From Pseudomonadota bacterium (GTDB lineage Bacteria > Pseudomonadota > Alphaproteobacteria > Rhizobiales > Xanthobacteraceae), in assembly GCA_023451825.1 (NCBI GenBank), contig JAEXYA010000067.1, positions 1-64,000 of the forward strand: DNA of 64,000 nucleotides, given 5' to 3'. A program made the translations under genes and the position numbers. Numbering within the stretch: the first letter of the stretch is position 1; each line of letters opens with the position of its first letter. The notes beneath the pieces are model-generated. The model made no database searches and was not told the DNA's origin. It was given only the letters and a program-made list of their open reading frames with translations. Below are positions 53,473 to 63,100 of this stretch, piece after piece.

Positions 53473-53574
53473 GTAGGTTGGGTTGAACGGAGGCGCGATG
53501 CGCCGGAGTGATACCCATCAGCATACGCTTCAGCGCTTGTTGTGATGGGTATCGCTGCGCTCAACCCATCCTAC
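53473..53574. repeat. Palindromic repeat, family C
   Basis: GTAGGTTGGGTTGAAC ... CTCAACCCATCCTAC outer arms with inner GATACCCATCA / TGATGGGTATC. Between the porin terminator and the chemoreceptor. Other copies at 60060-60144 and 63697-63796. Confidence 0.8.
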
Positions 53575-53713
53575 AATTCTGCGCAGTTTTTACCCTTCGC
53601 TAACCCCACAAGCTCCGCGACAGCCTTGAGTTGCCCATTTACCCGAATGTTAACTCGGTAACTTCATACTCTGAACGCGACCCGCCGGACGTCACCGCGG
53701 GCGTGGGGGAGTG

Positions 53714-55861
53714 ATGAAAGTGAAGTCGGTTTTCGGAAAATTCGGGCGCATCCGCATCGCGCGTCCGCGGTTCGGCATTCGCGGCAGCCTGTTCGCCGCC
53801 TTCGCGGTCATTGCCGGCATGGCGATCCTGATCAGCGTCGGCGCGGGCGCCATTCTCGGCCAGCTCGGCCAGATGATGACCGACCTCAACGGCCGCGACA
53901 TTCCGAAACTGACCGCCAGCCTCGAACTCGCCACTGCCAGCGAAAGCCTCGCCAGCCAGGGCCCGATGCTGCTCGCCTCGCCGACCGCAGAGACTCTGAA
54001 AGAGCGTTCTCAGCGCATGCGCGACACTCACAAGGTGGCGGTCGAGAAGCTGGACACGATTGCAAAACTCGGCGCCGACAAGGCCGTGGTAGCTGCACTC
54101 GCCGACAGCGTGAAAAATATCGAGGACACGATCCGCAGCCTCGGCGCGGCGACCCAGGAAAAGATCGATGCAGGGGTCCAGCACCTGAAGCTCTACGATT
54201 CCATCCGTGCTGCCGCGGACAATTTCGTCAAGAAGGCCGCGCCGGCGATTGCCGATGCCCAGGCTGGCATGGACGCCACCTTGCGCGCCGTGGTGTTCTC
54301 AGCCGAGGATTCCGGCGAAGCCTCGCGCATCATCGTGCAGATCGGCAATGTGGTCGCTGACACCAACCTGATCTCGTCCGACCTGATGGCCGCATTGTCT
54401 GCCGGCACCGGCGAAGCGCTTTCCCCGATCGAAGACAGCTTCAAGACCGCGCAGAAGCGCGTGAAGACGAACCTGACCGCGCTCGATGGCGCCATCGGCA
54501 GCATCCCCGAACTGCGCAAGGCAGCCGAGCAGTTGCTGGCGCTTGGCGACGGCAAGGAAGGCGTCTTCAAGGTGCGCCAGAAGGAAATCGATACGCTCGA
54601 ATATGGCGAACTCATCCTGGACGAGACCCGCAAGCTCAATGCCGGCCTCGGCGTCAGCGTGAAAATGCTGGTGGACAAGGTGCGTGCGGAAACCGACACG
54701 TCGACCGCCAATGCACAGACCACGATCTCGCTCTCGACGCAGATCATGCTCGCATTGGGCGCGCTGACATTGATCGGCTCGGCCCTGTTCGTCTGGCTCT
54801 ATGTCGGCCGCAGCATCCTGCGCCGCATCGCGCAGCTGCAGAAAGCGATGCAGCTGCTGTCGAGCGGCGATCTCGAAACGCAAATGGCACGCAGCAAGCA
54901 GCAGGACGAGATCACCGTCATGGCCGACTCGCTGGAAGTGTTCCGCGAGAACATGATCAATGCGCGCAATATGAGCGCCGAACAGGATCGCGACCGCATC
55001 GCCAAGAACGAACGTGCCGCGCGCGTCGAGACCCGCATCCATGACTTCGAAGGCAAGGTGCGCCAGGCGCTCGAGAAGCTGCAAACCGCAGCCGACTCCA
55101 TGCAGACCACGGCGCAGGACATGTCGGCGACTGCCGATCGCTCCAGCTCGCTGGTCAGCGCCGTGGCAGCGGCTGCGGAAGAGACATCGGTGAATGTGCA
55201 GACGGTATCGGCCGGCACCGAAGAGCTGACATCGTCGATCGCCGAGATCAGCCGTCAGGTCGTCACGTCGTCGCAGATCGCAGCAAAAGCGGTGAACGAA
55301 GCCGGCGAAACCGACGCGACGATGCAGGGTCTCGCCGACAGCGCCAATCGCATCAGCGTGGTCATCGATCTGATCCAGACCATCGCTTCGCAGACCAACC
55401 TGCTCGCGCTCAACGCCACCATCGAAGCGGCACGCGCAGGCGATGCGGGCCGTGGCTTTGCGGTGGTCGCATCGGAGGTAAAGAGCCTGGCCGATCAGAC
55501 GGCCAAGGCCACCGACGAAATCCGCACGCAGATCGTCGCCATGCAGCAAGTTACGTCTACGGCCGTCGGCGCGATCAGAAATATCGGCCAGACCATCACC
55601 GAGATCAACGAAGTGAGCACGGCGATCGCCACCGCTGTCGAACAGCAGGGGGCAGCGACGCGCGAGATCGCGCGCAATATTCAGCACGCTGCGGGCGGCA
55701 CCAGCGAAGTGTCGAGCAATATCGTCGGCGTCAGCGATGCGTCGTCGCAAGCTGGCGTGGCAGCGACTGACGTGCTCGGCGCCTCCGGCGAATTGCGTCG
55801 CGAAGCCGATATCCTGCGCGGCGAAATCGACGAATTCCTCACCAGCATTCGCGCGGCCTGA
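53714..55861 (+). CDS. Methyl-accepting chemotaxis protein
   Basis: 715 residues. Two transmembrane helices, about residues 26-48 and near 340-360 (LGALTLIGSALFVWLYV), flank a long helical periplasmic sensor region. A HAMP domain (GRSILRRIAQLQKAMQLLSSG) follows, then the cytoplasmic signalling coiled coil with the conserved tip LNATIEAARAGDAGRGFAV. No pentapeptide tether for CheB/CheR is seen at the C-terminus (TSIRAA). The ATG at 53714 follows GGGGGA; a GTG lies 3 bases upstream. Ligand unknown. Confidence 0.93.
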   Translation: MKVKSVFGKFGRIRIARPRFGIRGSLFAAFAVIAGMAILISVGAGAILGQLGQMMTDLNGRDIPKLTASLELATASESLASQGPMLLASPTAETLKERSQRMRDTHKVAVEKLDTIAKLGADKAVVAALADSVKNIEDTIRSLGAATQEKIDAGVQHLKLYDSIRAAADNFVKKAAPAIADAQAGMDATLRAVVFSAEDSGEASRIIVQIGNVVADTNLISSDLMAALSAGTGEALSPIEDSFKTAQKRVKTNLTALDGAIGSIPELRKAAEQLLALGDGKEGVFKVRQKEIDTLEYGELILDETRKLNAGLGVSVKMLVDKVRAETDTSTANAQTTISLSTQIMLALGALTLIGSALFVWLYVGRSILRRIAQLQKAMQLLSSGDLETQMARSKQQDEITVMADSLEVFRENMINARNMSAEQDRDRIAKNERAARVETRIHDFEGKVRQALEKLQTAADSMQTTAQDMSATADRSSSLVSAVAAAAEETSVNVQTVSAGTEELTSSIAEISRQVVTSSQIAAKAVNEAGETDATMQGLADSANRISVVIDLIQTIASQTNLLALNATIEAARAGDAGRGFAVVASEVKSLADQTAKATDEIRTQIVAMQQVTSTAVGAIRNIGQTITEINEVSTAIATAVEQQGAATREIARNIQHAAGGTSEVSSNIVGVSDASSQAGVAATDVLGASGELRREADILRGEIDEFLTSIRAA

Positions 55862-55930
55862 TGCTCACGCATCCTTGACGCGCAGCGCACAACATTGCGC
55901 GCCGCGCGTCCTTGTCTTCGCCACACAATT

Positions 55931-55957
55931 CATGGACTGCTCCCCGCGCAGTCCATG
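55931..55957. other. Inverted repeat upstream of bioB
   Basis: CATGGACTGC / GCAGTCCATG, 10 bp with a 7-base loop, between the chemoreceptor stop and the bioB start. No U-tract follows. Possible regulatory or transcript-processing element. Confidence 0.5.
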
Positions 55958-55992
55958 ACCTTCGGGCTGCACAAGCTGCGAAGGACCGCGTT

Positions 55993-57009
55993 ATGCCGAC
56001 ATCATCCGTCACATCGATCCATCAGCCGCGCCACGATTGGCAACGCGCTGAGGCCGACGCGCTCTATGCGCTGCCATTCTCCGACCTGATCTTCCAGGCG
56101 CAGAGCGTCCATCGCAGCAATTTCGATCCCAACCATATCGAGACTGCGAGCCTGCTCTCAATCAAGACCGGCGGCTGCGCGGAAGATTGCGGCTACTGTT
56201 CGCAAAGCGCCCATTACGACACGGGCCTCAAGGCCACCAAGCTGATGGACCAGGATGCCGTCGTCGCCACCGCGCAGCGCGCGAAAGATGCCGGCGCCAG
56301 CCGCTTCTGCATGGCCGCCGCCTGGCGCAATCCGAAGGACAAGGATCTCGATCGCGTATGCGACATGGTGAGCGCGGTGAAAGCGCTCGGCATGGAGACC
56401 TGCGCGACGCTCGGCATGCTGACCGACGATCAGGCCAAGCGCCTGCACGCCGCCGGCCTCGATTTCTACAATCACAATGTGGATACCTCGCCGGAATTCT
56501 ACGGCAAGATCATCACCACACGCACGATGCAGGATCGCATCGACACGCTAACCAGCGCCCATCATGCCGGGCTGAAGACCTGCTGCGGCGGCATCATCGG
56601 CATGGGCGAAGCGGTCGAGGATCGCCTGGGCATGCTGCTGCTCCTCGCCAACATGCCGCATCATCCGGATTCGGTGCCGATCAATATGTGGAACGAGGTG
56701 AAGGGCGTGCCGGTCAACGATACGGCCGAGCGCCCCGATCCGATATCGCTCGTCCGCATGATCGCGGTCGCGCGGATCATGATGCCGAAGAGCGTGGTGC
56801 GGCTTTCCGCCGGCCGGCAATATATGACCGACGAGCTGCAGGCGCTGTGCTTCCTGGCCGGCTCCAACTCCATCTTCATCGGCGATGTGCTGCTGACGAC
56901 GAAGAATCCGCAGACCGACCGCGATGCCGAATTGCTTGGCCGTCTCGGCATGACGTCCGGCCTGCCTGCCACGGAAGCTGCACCTGCCGCCATGCGCGCG
57001 ACGGCATGA
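55993..57009 (+). CDS. bioB: Biotin synthase BioB
   Basis: 338-residue radical-SAM enzyme that inserts sulfur into dethiobiotin. The [4Fe-4S] cluster motif CAEDCGYC is at 62-69; the second-cluster residues lie in NHNVDTSPEFY and the later C in LKTCCGG. AAGGA precedes the ATG. No other bio genes are adjacent. No BioR-type operator was seen upstream. Confidence 0.95.
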   Translation: MPTSSVTSIHQPRHDWQRAEADALYALPFSDLIFQAQSVHRSNFDPNHIETASLLSIKTGGCAEDCGYCSQSAHYDTGLKATKLMDQDAVVATAQRAKDAGASRFCMAAAWRNPKDKDLDRVCDMVSAVKALGMETCATLGMLTDDQAKRLHAAGLDFYNHNVDTSPEFYGKIITTRTMQDRIDTLTSAHHAGLKTCCGGIIGMGEAVEDRLGMLLLLANMPHHPDSVPINMWNEVKGVPVNDTAERPDPISLVRMIAVARIMMPKSVVRLSAGRQYMTDELQALCFLAGSNSIFIGDVLLTTKNPQTDRDAELLGRLGMTSGLPATEAAPAAMRATA

Positions 57010-57015
57010 CCCATG

Positions 57016-57048
57016 CCCTGCGCCGGCCCTTTTTGGGCTGGCGCAGGG
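57016..57048. other. Strong hairpin between bioB and the metallo-hydrolase
   Basis: CCCTGCGCCGGCCC and GGGCTGGCGCAGGG form a 14-bp stem (one G-U pair) with a TTTTT loop. No terminal T-tract, so it may stabilise the bioB transcript or partially stop it. Confidence 0.6.
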
Positions 57049-57089
57049 GTCCTTCGCCCGGTAAGCCGGTTGCAAAGGACAAAAAGACG

Positions 57090-58145
57090 ATGACAGATGC
57101 CAGCACCAAGCCAGCCGATCCGCTCCGCTATCCCATCGAGAGCCATCCCGGCCCCGACCAGGTCGTGGACATTGCGCCGGGTATCAAATGGCTGCGGCTC
57201 GACCTCCCCTTTCGCCTCAACCATGTGAACATCTATCTGCTGGAAGACGGCGACGGCTGGGCCATGGTCGATACTGGCTTCGGCAATGACGCCACCATCG
57301 CCGCATGGACAAAACTGTTCGACGGCCCGCTGAAGGGCATCGCCATCAGCAAGGTGATCGTCACCCATGCGCATCCCGATCATGTCGGCCAAGCCGGCTG
57401 GATCGTGCAGCGCTTCGGCTGCCCCTTCTACATGTCGCAGGTCGAATATCTGCAGGGCGTCTATCACCAGAATCGCCGCACCGAAGAACGCCTGGTCAAT
57501 ATGCGCCAGTTCTTCCTTCGCCATGGCATGGATGCGGACATCACCGAACAACTGCTCGGCCGCGGCCAGGACTATCTGAAGAAGACCGTGCCGCTGCCTG
57601 CCGCCTATCGCCGGCTCAGCCATGGCAAGACCGTCAAAATCGGCAAACGCGAATTTCAGATCATCACCGGCGCCGGCCATTCGCCGGATCAGGTCACGCT
57701 CTATTGCGCTGCCGACAAGATCTATCTCTCCGCCGATCAGGTGCTGAGCAAGATCTCGCCCAATGTCAGCGTCTGGGCCCATGAGCCCGATGAGAATTCG
57801 CTCGGCGCCTATTTGACATCGCTCAATGCCATCGCAGCCAGCCTGCCCGAGGATACGCTGGTGCTGCCCGGACATGGCGTGCCGTTCTACGGCCTCCAGA
57901 TCCGGATCAAGCAGCTCACCGACCATCACGAGGAGCGCTGCGGCATGATCGCGGATGCCTGTCGCACCGAGGCCAAGACGTCAGCGCAACTCGTGCCGGT
58001 CGTGTTCCACAAGCACAAGCTGGACGCTCACCAGACCGGTTTCGCCGCCGGCGAATTGATCGCCCATGTCAATTACATGCTGGCCGAGAGCCGGCTGAGC
58101 CAGGAACTTGGCAGCGACGGCAAGCTGCGTTTTAGAGCGATCTAG
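57090..58145 (+). CDS. MBL-fold metallo-hydrolase
   Basis: 351 residues. The metal motif THAHPDH (HxHxDH) and the later GAGHSPDQVTLY and LPGHGVPF give the binuclear metal site of the metallo-beta-lactamase fold. The C-terminal extension (HHEERCGMIADACRTEAKTSAQ) recalls the glyoxalase II/LACTB2-like group. Substrate unknown. AAGGAC lies about 10 bases before the ATG at 57090. Confidence 0.85.
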   Translation: MTDASTKPADPLRYPIESHPGPDQVVDIAPGIKWLRLDLPFRLNHVNIYLLEDGDGWAMVDTGFGNDATIAAWTKLFDGPLKGIAISKVIVTHAHPDHVGQAGWIVQRFGCPFYMSQVEYLQGVYHQNRRTEERLVNMRQFFLRHGMDADITEQLLGRGQDYLKKTVPLPAAYRRLSHGKTVKIGKREFQIITGAGHSPDQVTLYCAADKIYLSADQVLSKISPNVSVWAHEPDENSLGAYLTSLNAIAASLPEDTLVLPGHGVPFYGLQIRIKQLTDHHEERCGMIADACRTEAKTSAQLVPVVFHKHKLDAHQTGFAAGELIAHVNYMLAESRLSQELGSDGKLRFRAI

Positions 58146-58147
58146 TT

Positions 58148-58269
58148 GTCATCCCGGCGAACGCCGGGATCCATAAACGCTGGCGATTTGGTAAGAGCTC
58201 AATGCTGATGGCTCTTTCCTTCGTCACGCGGTCACGGTGGCTATGGATCCCGGCATTCGCCGGGATGAC
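58148..58269. repeat. Palindromic repeat, family E
   Basis: GTCATCCCGGCGAACGCCGG ... CCGGCATTCGCCGGGATGAC outer arms, each itself a hairpin, nearly identical to the left arm of the copy at 42687-42809. Between the metallo-hydrolase and hemA. Confidence 0.85.
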
Positions 58270-58372
58270 AGTCGGGTAGGCAATTTGCCCAATTGCGCCT
58301 CGACAGCCTGACTGGAAAGGCTCTAAAACGCAGACCGAGCTGGTTTCGGGTTCCGTTTTGGGTGTTTTTCCG

Positions 58373-59602
58373 ATGGATTACAGCAAGTTCTTCAGCGACG
58401 CGCTTTCCCGCCTTCATGACGAGCGCCGCTACCGTGTGTTCGCCGATCTCGAGCGCATCGCCGGCCGGTTCCCGCATGCGGTCTGGCACACGCCGAAAGG
58501 CCCCCGTAACGTCGTCATCTGGTGCTCCAACGACTATCTCGGCATGGGCCAGCACCCGAAAGTGGTCGGCGCCATGGTCGAGACCGCGACCCGCGTCGGC
58601 ACTGGCGCCGGCGGCACCCGCAACATTGCGGGCACCCATCATCCGCTGGTGCAGCTCGAGGAAGAGCTCGCCGATCTCCATGGCAAGCAGGCCGCGCTGC
58701 TGTTCACCTCGGGCTATGTCTCGAACCAGACCGGCATCTCGACACTCGCAAAACTGATGCCGAACTGCCTGATCATTTCGGATGCGCTGAACCATAATTC
58801 GATGATCGAAGGCATCCGCCAGTCCGGCTGCGAGCGCGTCGTGTTCCGCCATAACGACGTCGCGCATCTCGAAGAGATCCTGAAGGCCGCCGATCCCGCA
58901 CGGCCGAAACTGATCGCCTGCGAGAGCCTATATTCGATGGACGGCGATATCGCGCCATTGTCCGCGATCTGCGATCTCGCCGAAAAATACAACGCCATGA
59001 CCTATGTGGATGAAGTCCATGCCGTCGGCATGTATGGCCCGCGCGGCGGCGGCATCGCCGAGCGCGACGGCGTCATGCATCGCATCGACGTGCTCGAAGG
59101 CACGCTCGCAAAGGCCTATGGCTGCCTTGGCGGCTATATCGCGGCGAGCAAGGACATCGTCGATGCCGTGCGCTCCTATGCGCCGGGCTTCATCTTCACG
59201 ACGGCGCTGCCGCCGGCGATCTGCTCGGCCGCGACGGCCGCCATCAAGCATCTGAAGTCGTCGAGCTGGGAGCGCGAACGCCATCAGGACCGCGCCGCGC
59301 GCCTCAAGGCCGTGCTCACCTCGGCGGGCATTCCGGTGATGTCCACCGACACCCATATCGTGCCGGTCTTCGTCGGCGATGCCGAACTGTGCAAGAAGGC
59401 CAGCGATCTGCTGCTGGAAGATCACGGCATCTATATCCAGCCGATCAACTACCCCACGGTGGCCAAGGGCGAAGAGCGCCTGCGCATCACCCCGTCGCCC
59501 TATCATGACGACGTGCTGATCGATCATCTCGCGGAGGCACTGCTGCAGGTGTGGGACCAGCTCGGCATGCCGCTGCGCGCGAAGGCGCTGGCGGCGGAGT
59601 AA
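58373..59602 (+). CDS. hemA: 5-aminolevulinate synthase HemA
   Basis: 409-residue PLP enzyme condensing glycine and succinyl-CoA, the C4 route to haem used by alphaproteobacteria. The PLP lysine is in GTLAKAYGCLGGY; NDYLGMGQHPKV and GTGAGGTRNIAGTHH are diagnostic. The ATG at 58373 is used; a TTG lies 15 bases upstream. No strong ribosome-binding site is visible. Confidence 0.95.
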   Translation: MDYSKFFSDALSRLHDERRYRVFADLERIAGRFPHAVWHTPKGPRNVVIWCSNDYLGMGQHPKVVGAMVETATRVGTGAGGTRNIAGTHHPLVQLEEELADLHGKQAALLFTSGYVSNQTGISTLAKLMPNCLIISDALNHNSMIEGIRQSGCERVVFRHNDVAHLEEILKAADPARPKLIACESLYSMDGDIAPLSAICDLAEKYNAMTYVDEVHAVGMYGPRGGGIAERDGVMHRIDVLEGTLAKAYGCLGGYIAASKDIVDAVRSYAPGFIFTTALPPAICSAATAAIKHLKSSSWERERHQDRAARLKAVLTSAGIPVMSTDTHIVPVFVGDAELCKKASDLLLEDHGIYIQPINYPTVAKGEERLRITPSPYHDDVLIDHLAEALLQVWDQLGMPLRAKALAAE

Positions 59603-59613
59603 GGCTCGGTATT

Positions 59614-59702
59614 GTAGCCCGGATGGAGCGCAGCGAAATCCGGGGACCGGCGATATGCTGATGCTCTGATTCCCGGATTGCGCTTCGCTCCATCCGGGCT
59701 AC
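59614..59702. repeat. Palindromic repeat, family H
   Basis: GTAGCCCGGATGGAGCGCAG ... TGCGCTTCGCTCCATCCGGGCTAC with inner AATCCGG/CCGGATT. Lies in the gap between hemA and the GlpM-like gene. Confidence 0.8.
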
Positions 59703-59730
59703 GATCACCGCATCAACAGGAAGCTATCCC

Positions 59731-60063
59731 TTGGACATCATTTGGAAAGGCATTCTCGGCGGCCTGCTCACGGCGCTGATCGCTTTCCTGTCCAAGCGCG
59801 GCAACATGCTGCCGGGCATCCTGCCGCTATTTCCGACCTTCGCCATCATCGCCCTCGCCATTGTCGGCGCCAAGGGCGAGACGTCCGGCTTCCGCGAGGC
59901 GCTGCTGGCCGGCGCCAAGACCATCCCGGCCTATCTGGCGTTTCTCGGCGCCTGTTACCTCGCCATCGGCGTGATGGACTACCGGCTGGCGATTGCCACC
60001 GGCATCGCGGCCTGGCTGGTGGTGATCTTGATCAGCTTTTACGGGCTGCGCGCGATATCGTAG
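59731..60063 (+). CDS. GlpM-like small membrane protein
   Basis: 110 residues with four hydrophobic helices (ILGGLLTALIAFL, LFPTFAIIALAIVG, IPAYLAFLGACYLAIGV, AAWLVVILISFYGL). Similar in length and layout to GlpM-family proteins. It starts with TTG preceded by AGGAAG. Its TAG stop codon is formed by the first bases of the family C repeat. Confidence 0.75.
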   Translation: MDIIWKGILGGLLTALIAFLSKRGNMLPGILPLFPTFAIIALAIVGAKGETSGFREALLAGAKTIPAYLAFLGACYLAIGVMDYRLAIATGIAAWLVVILISFYGLRAIS

Positions 60064-60144
60064 GATGGGTTGAGCGGAGCGATACCCATCACCACAAACA
60101 CCGCGGGTGCGGTGATGGGTATCGCTACGCTCAACCCATCCTAC
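60060..60144. repeat. Palindromic repeat, family C
   Basis: GTAGGATGGGTTGAGCGGAG ... GCTACGCTCAACCCATCCTAC with inner GATACCCATCACC / GGTGATGGGTATC. Supplies the stop of the GlpM-like gene and ends 24 bases before the next start codon. Confidence 0.9.
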
Positions 60145-60168
60145 GGCCGTAAGGCCTGGAGCTACCGC

Positions 60169-63100
60169 ATGCTGCACGACTGGGGCGTGATCGTTGCCGC
60201 CCTTCTTTATATCGGGTTCCTGTTCTGCGTCGCCTCTTACGGCGACCGGCTCGGCCTGTTCCAGCGTGGCCTTGCCGGCAAGCTGATCTATCCGCTGTCG
60301 CTGGCGATCTACTGCACGTCCTGGACCTTCTTCGGCTCGGTCGGCGTCGCCAGCCGCACCAGCGTGGATTTCCTCGCCATCTATATCGGCCCGATCCTGC
60401 TGTTCGTGTTCGGCGCCCCCTTGCTGCGCCGGGTGATCAGCCTCGCCAGATCGCAGAACATCACCTCCATCGCCGATTTCATCGCTGCGCGTTACGGCAA
60501 GAGCCAGGCCGTCGCCGCCACCGTGGCCGTCATCGCGCTGATCGGCTCGGTCCCCTATATCGCGCTGCAGCTCAAGGCCGTGGCATCTTCGCTGGAAACC
60601 ATTCTCGGCGACGACAAGGCCATCGCCGGCGTCCCGATCGTCGGCGACATGGCGCTGGTCGTGACGCTGGCCATGGCCGTGTTCGCCGTGCTGTTCGGCA
60701 CCCGCCAGACCAATGCCACCGAACATCAGCATGGCCTGATGCTCGCGGTCGCCACCGAGTCGATCGTCAAGCTCGTCGTCTTCATCACGGCCGGCGCTTT
60801 CGTCACCTTCGTGATGTTCTCGCCGTCCGAACTCTATGAGCGCGCGATGAAGACGCCCGAGGCCCTGCGCGCCATCGACTACGCGCCCTCCATCGGCAAT
60901 TTCCTGACCATGGTGCTGCTGTCGTTCTGCGCCATCATGCTGCTGCCGCGCCAGTTCCATGTCAGCGTGGTCGAAAATGCCGGCGACGCCGGGGTCGCCC
61001 GTGCGCGCTGGATGTTTCCGGTCTACCTGATCGCCATCAACCTGTTCGTGATCCCGATCGCGCTGGCTGGCCTCATCACTTTCCCGTTCGGCGCCGTCGA
61101 TAGCGACATGTATGTGCTGGCGCTGCCGATCTCCGCCGGCTCCCATGCGCTCAGCATGGCCGTGTTCATCGGTGGTCTCTCCGCCGCCACCGCGATGGTG
61201 ATCGTCGAATGCGTGGCGCTTGCCATCATGGTGTCCAACGACATCCTGCTGCCGCTCGCTTTGCGCCGCCGCCGGGCGCCCGCCAATGGCGAGACCGACT
61301 ACGGCCACTTCCTGCTCAGGGCGCGCCGCTTCTCCATCTTCGCCATCATGGTGATGGCCTATTTCTATTTTCGCGCGCTCGGCAACACCCAGCTCGCCGC
61401 CATCGGCCTGTTGTCCTTCGCCGCCATCGCGCAATTTGCACCGGCCTTCTTCGGTGGCCTGATCTGGCGCCGCGCCACCGCACGCGGCGCGATGGGCGGC
61501 ATGGTGGTCGGCTTCATCGTCTGGGCTTATACGCTGTTCATCCCGAGCTTCCTCGATACCACCACCGCCGGCGTGCTGTTCCTGCAGCATGGCCCGTTCG
61601 GCATCGACGCATTGCGGCCGCAGGACCTGTTCGGCTCGGATCTGCTGCCGCTCTTGCACGGCACGCTGTGGAGCCTCTCGCTCAACATCCTCACTTACAT
61701 CGTGCTGTCGCTGATGCGCGCGCCATCATCGATCGAGCGCCTGCAGGCCGATACATTCGTGCCGAACACGCTGACACCGATCACGCCATCCTTCCGGCGC
61801 TGGCGCACCACCGTGACGGTGCAGGACATCCAGAACACGGTGACCCAATATATCGGCGAGACCCGCGCACGAGAGAGTTTCGACGCCTTCGCCACCCGGC
61901 GCCGCGTCGATCTCGATCCCACTGCGCCTGCCGATTTCGAACTGCTGAAACACGCCGAATATCTGATCGCTTCCTCGATCGGCGCCGCATCCTCGCGCGT
62001 GGTGATGTCGTTGCTGCTGCGCAAGCGGACCGTATCTGCGAAAGCTGCGCTCAAACTGCTCGACGATTCCCATGCCGCGCTGCATTTCAACCGCGAGATC
62101 CTGCAGACCGCGCTCAATCACGTGCGCCAGGGCATCGTGGTCTTCAATCCCGACCTGCAGCTGATCGTCTCCAACCAGCATTTTGGCGAATTGCTCGGCC
62201 TGCCGCCACAGATCGTGCAGATCGGCATCCCGCTGCGCGAGATCCTCGAATTCATCGACATCCATAGCGCGCCGCCATCCGGCGACTACGAGACGCGGCT
62301 GCGGACACGGCTGAAGGCCTACACCACCGTCGGCACGCCCTATCTGGAACGGCTGAAGGATCGCCATCTCGTCATCGAAGTGCGCGCCAACAAGATGCCT
62401 GATGGCGGATTGGTGCTGACCTTCACCGACGTCACGCCGAGCTTCGAGGCCGCGGAAGCGCTGGAGCGCGCCAATGCCACGCTGGAAAAGCGCGTGCGCG
62501 AGCGCACCGAAGAGCTGACGCGGCTGAACAGCGAACTGGCGCGCGCCAAGAGCACCGCCGAAGATGCGAATATCTCCAAGACGCGCTTTCTGGCGGCTGC
62601 CGGCCACGACATCCTGCAGCCGCTGAATGCGGCGCGGCTCTATGTCACCAGCCTGGTCGAGCGCAAGAGCGGCGGCGAGGATGCGCGGCTCGTCGAGAAT
62701 ATCGATGAGTCACTGGAAGCGATCGAGGAAATCCTCGGCGCGCTGCTCGACATTTCACGGCTGGATGCCGGCGCCATGATGCCGGCGATCTCGAGCTTCC
62801 ATATCGGCGACCTCATGCGCTCGCTGGAAATCGAATATGCTCCGCTCGCGCGGGCGAAAGGCATCGACCTCAAATTCGTCTCGTCATCGCTCCCGGTGGA
62901 ATCGGACCGCCTGCTGCTGCGCCGCCTGCTGCAGAACCTGATCTCCAACGCGATCAAATACACGCCGAAGGGACGCGTGCTGGTCGGCTGTAACCGCCGC
63001 GGCCAGGCGCTGCGCATCGGCATCTACGACACCGGTGTCGGCATCCCCATCCTCAAGCGCGGCGAGATCTTCAAGGAATTCCACCGCCTCGAACAGGGCG

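Noticed and set aside
55862..55992. BioR-type operator before bioB
   Set aside because: I looked for a TTAT...ATAA palindrome and found none; the only symmetric element is the 10-bp hairpin.
59827..61659. 610-codon minus-strand frame opposite the GlpM-like and transporter-kinase genes
   Set aside because: Composition of charged residues without hydrophobic or domain pattern; antisense to real genes and includes a repeat.
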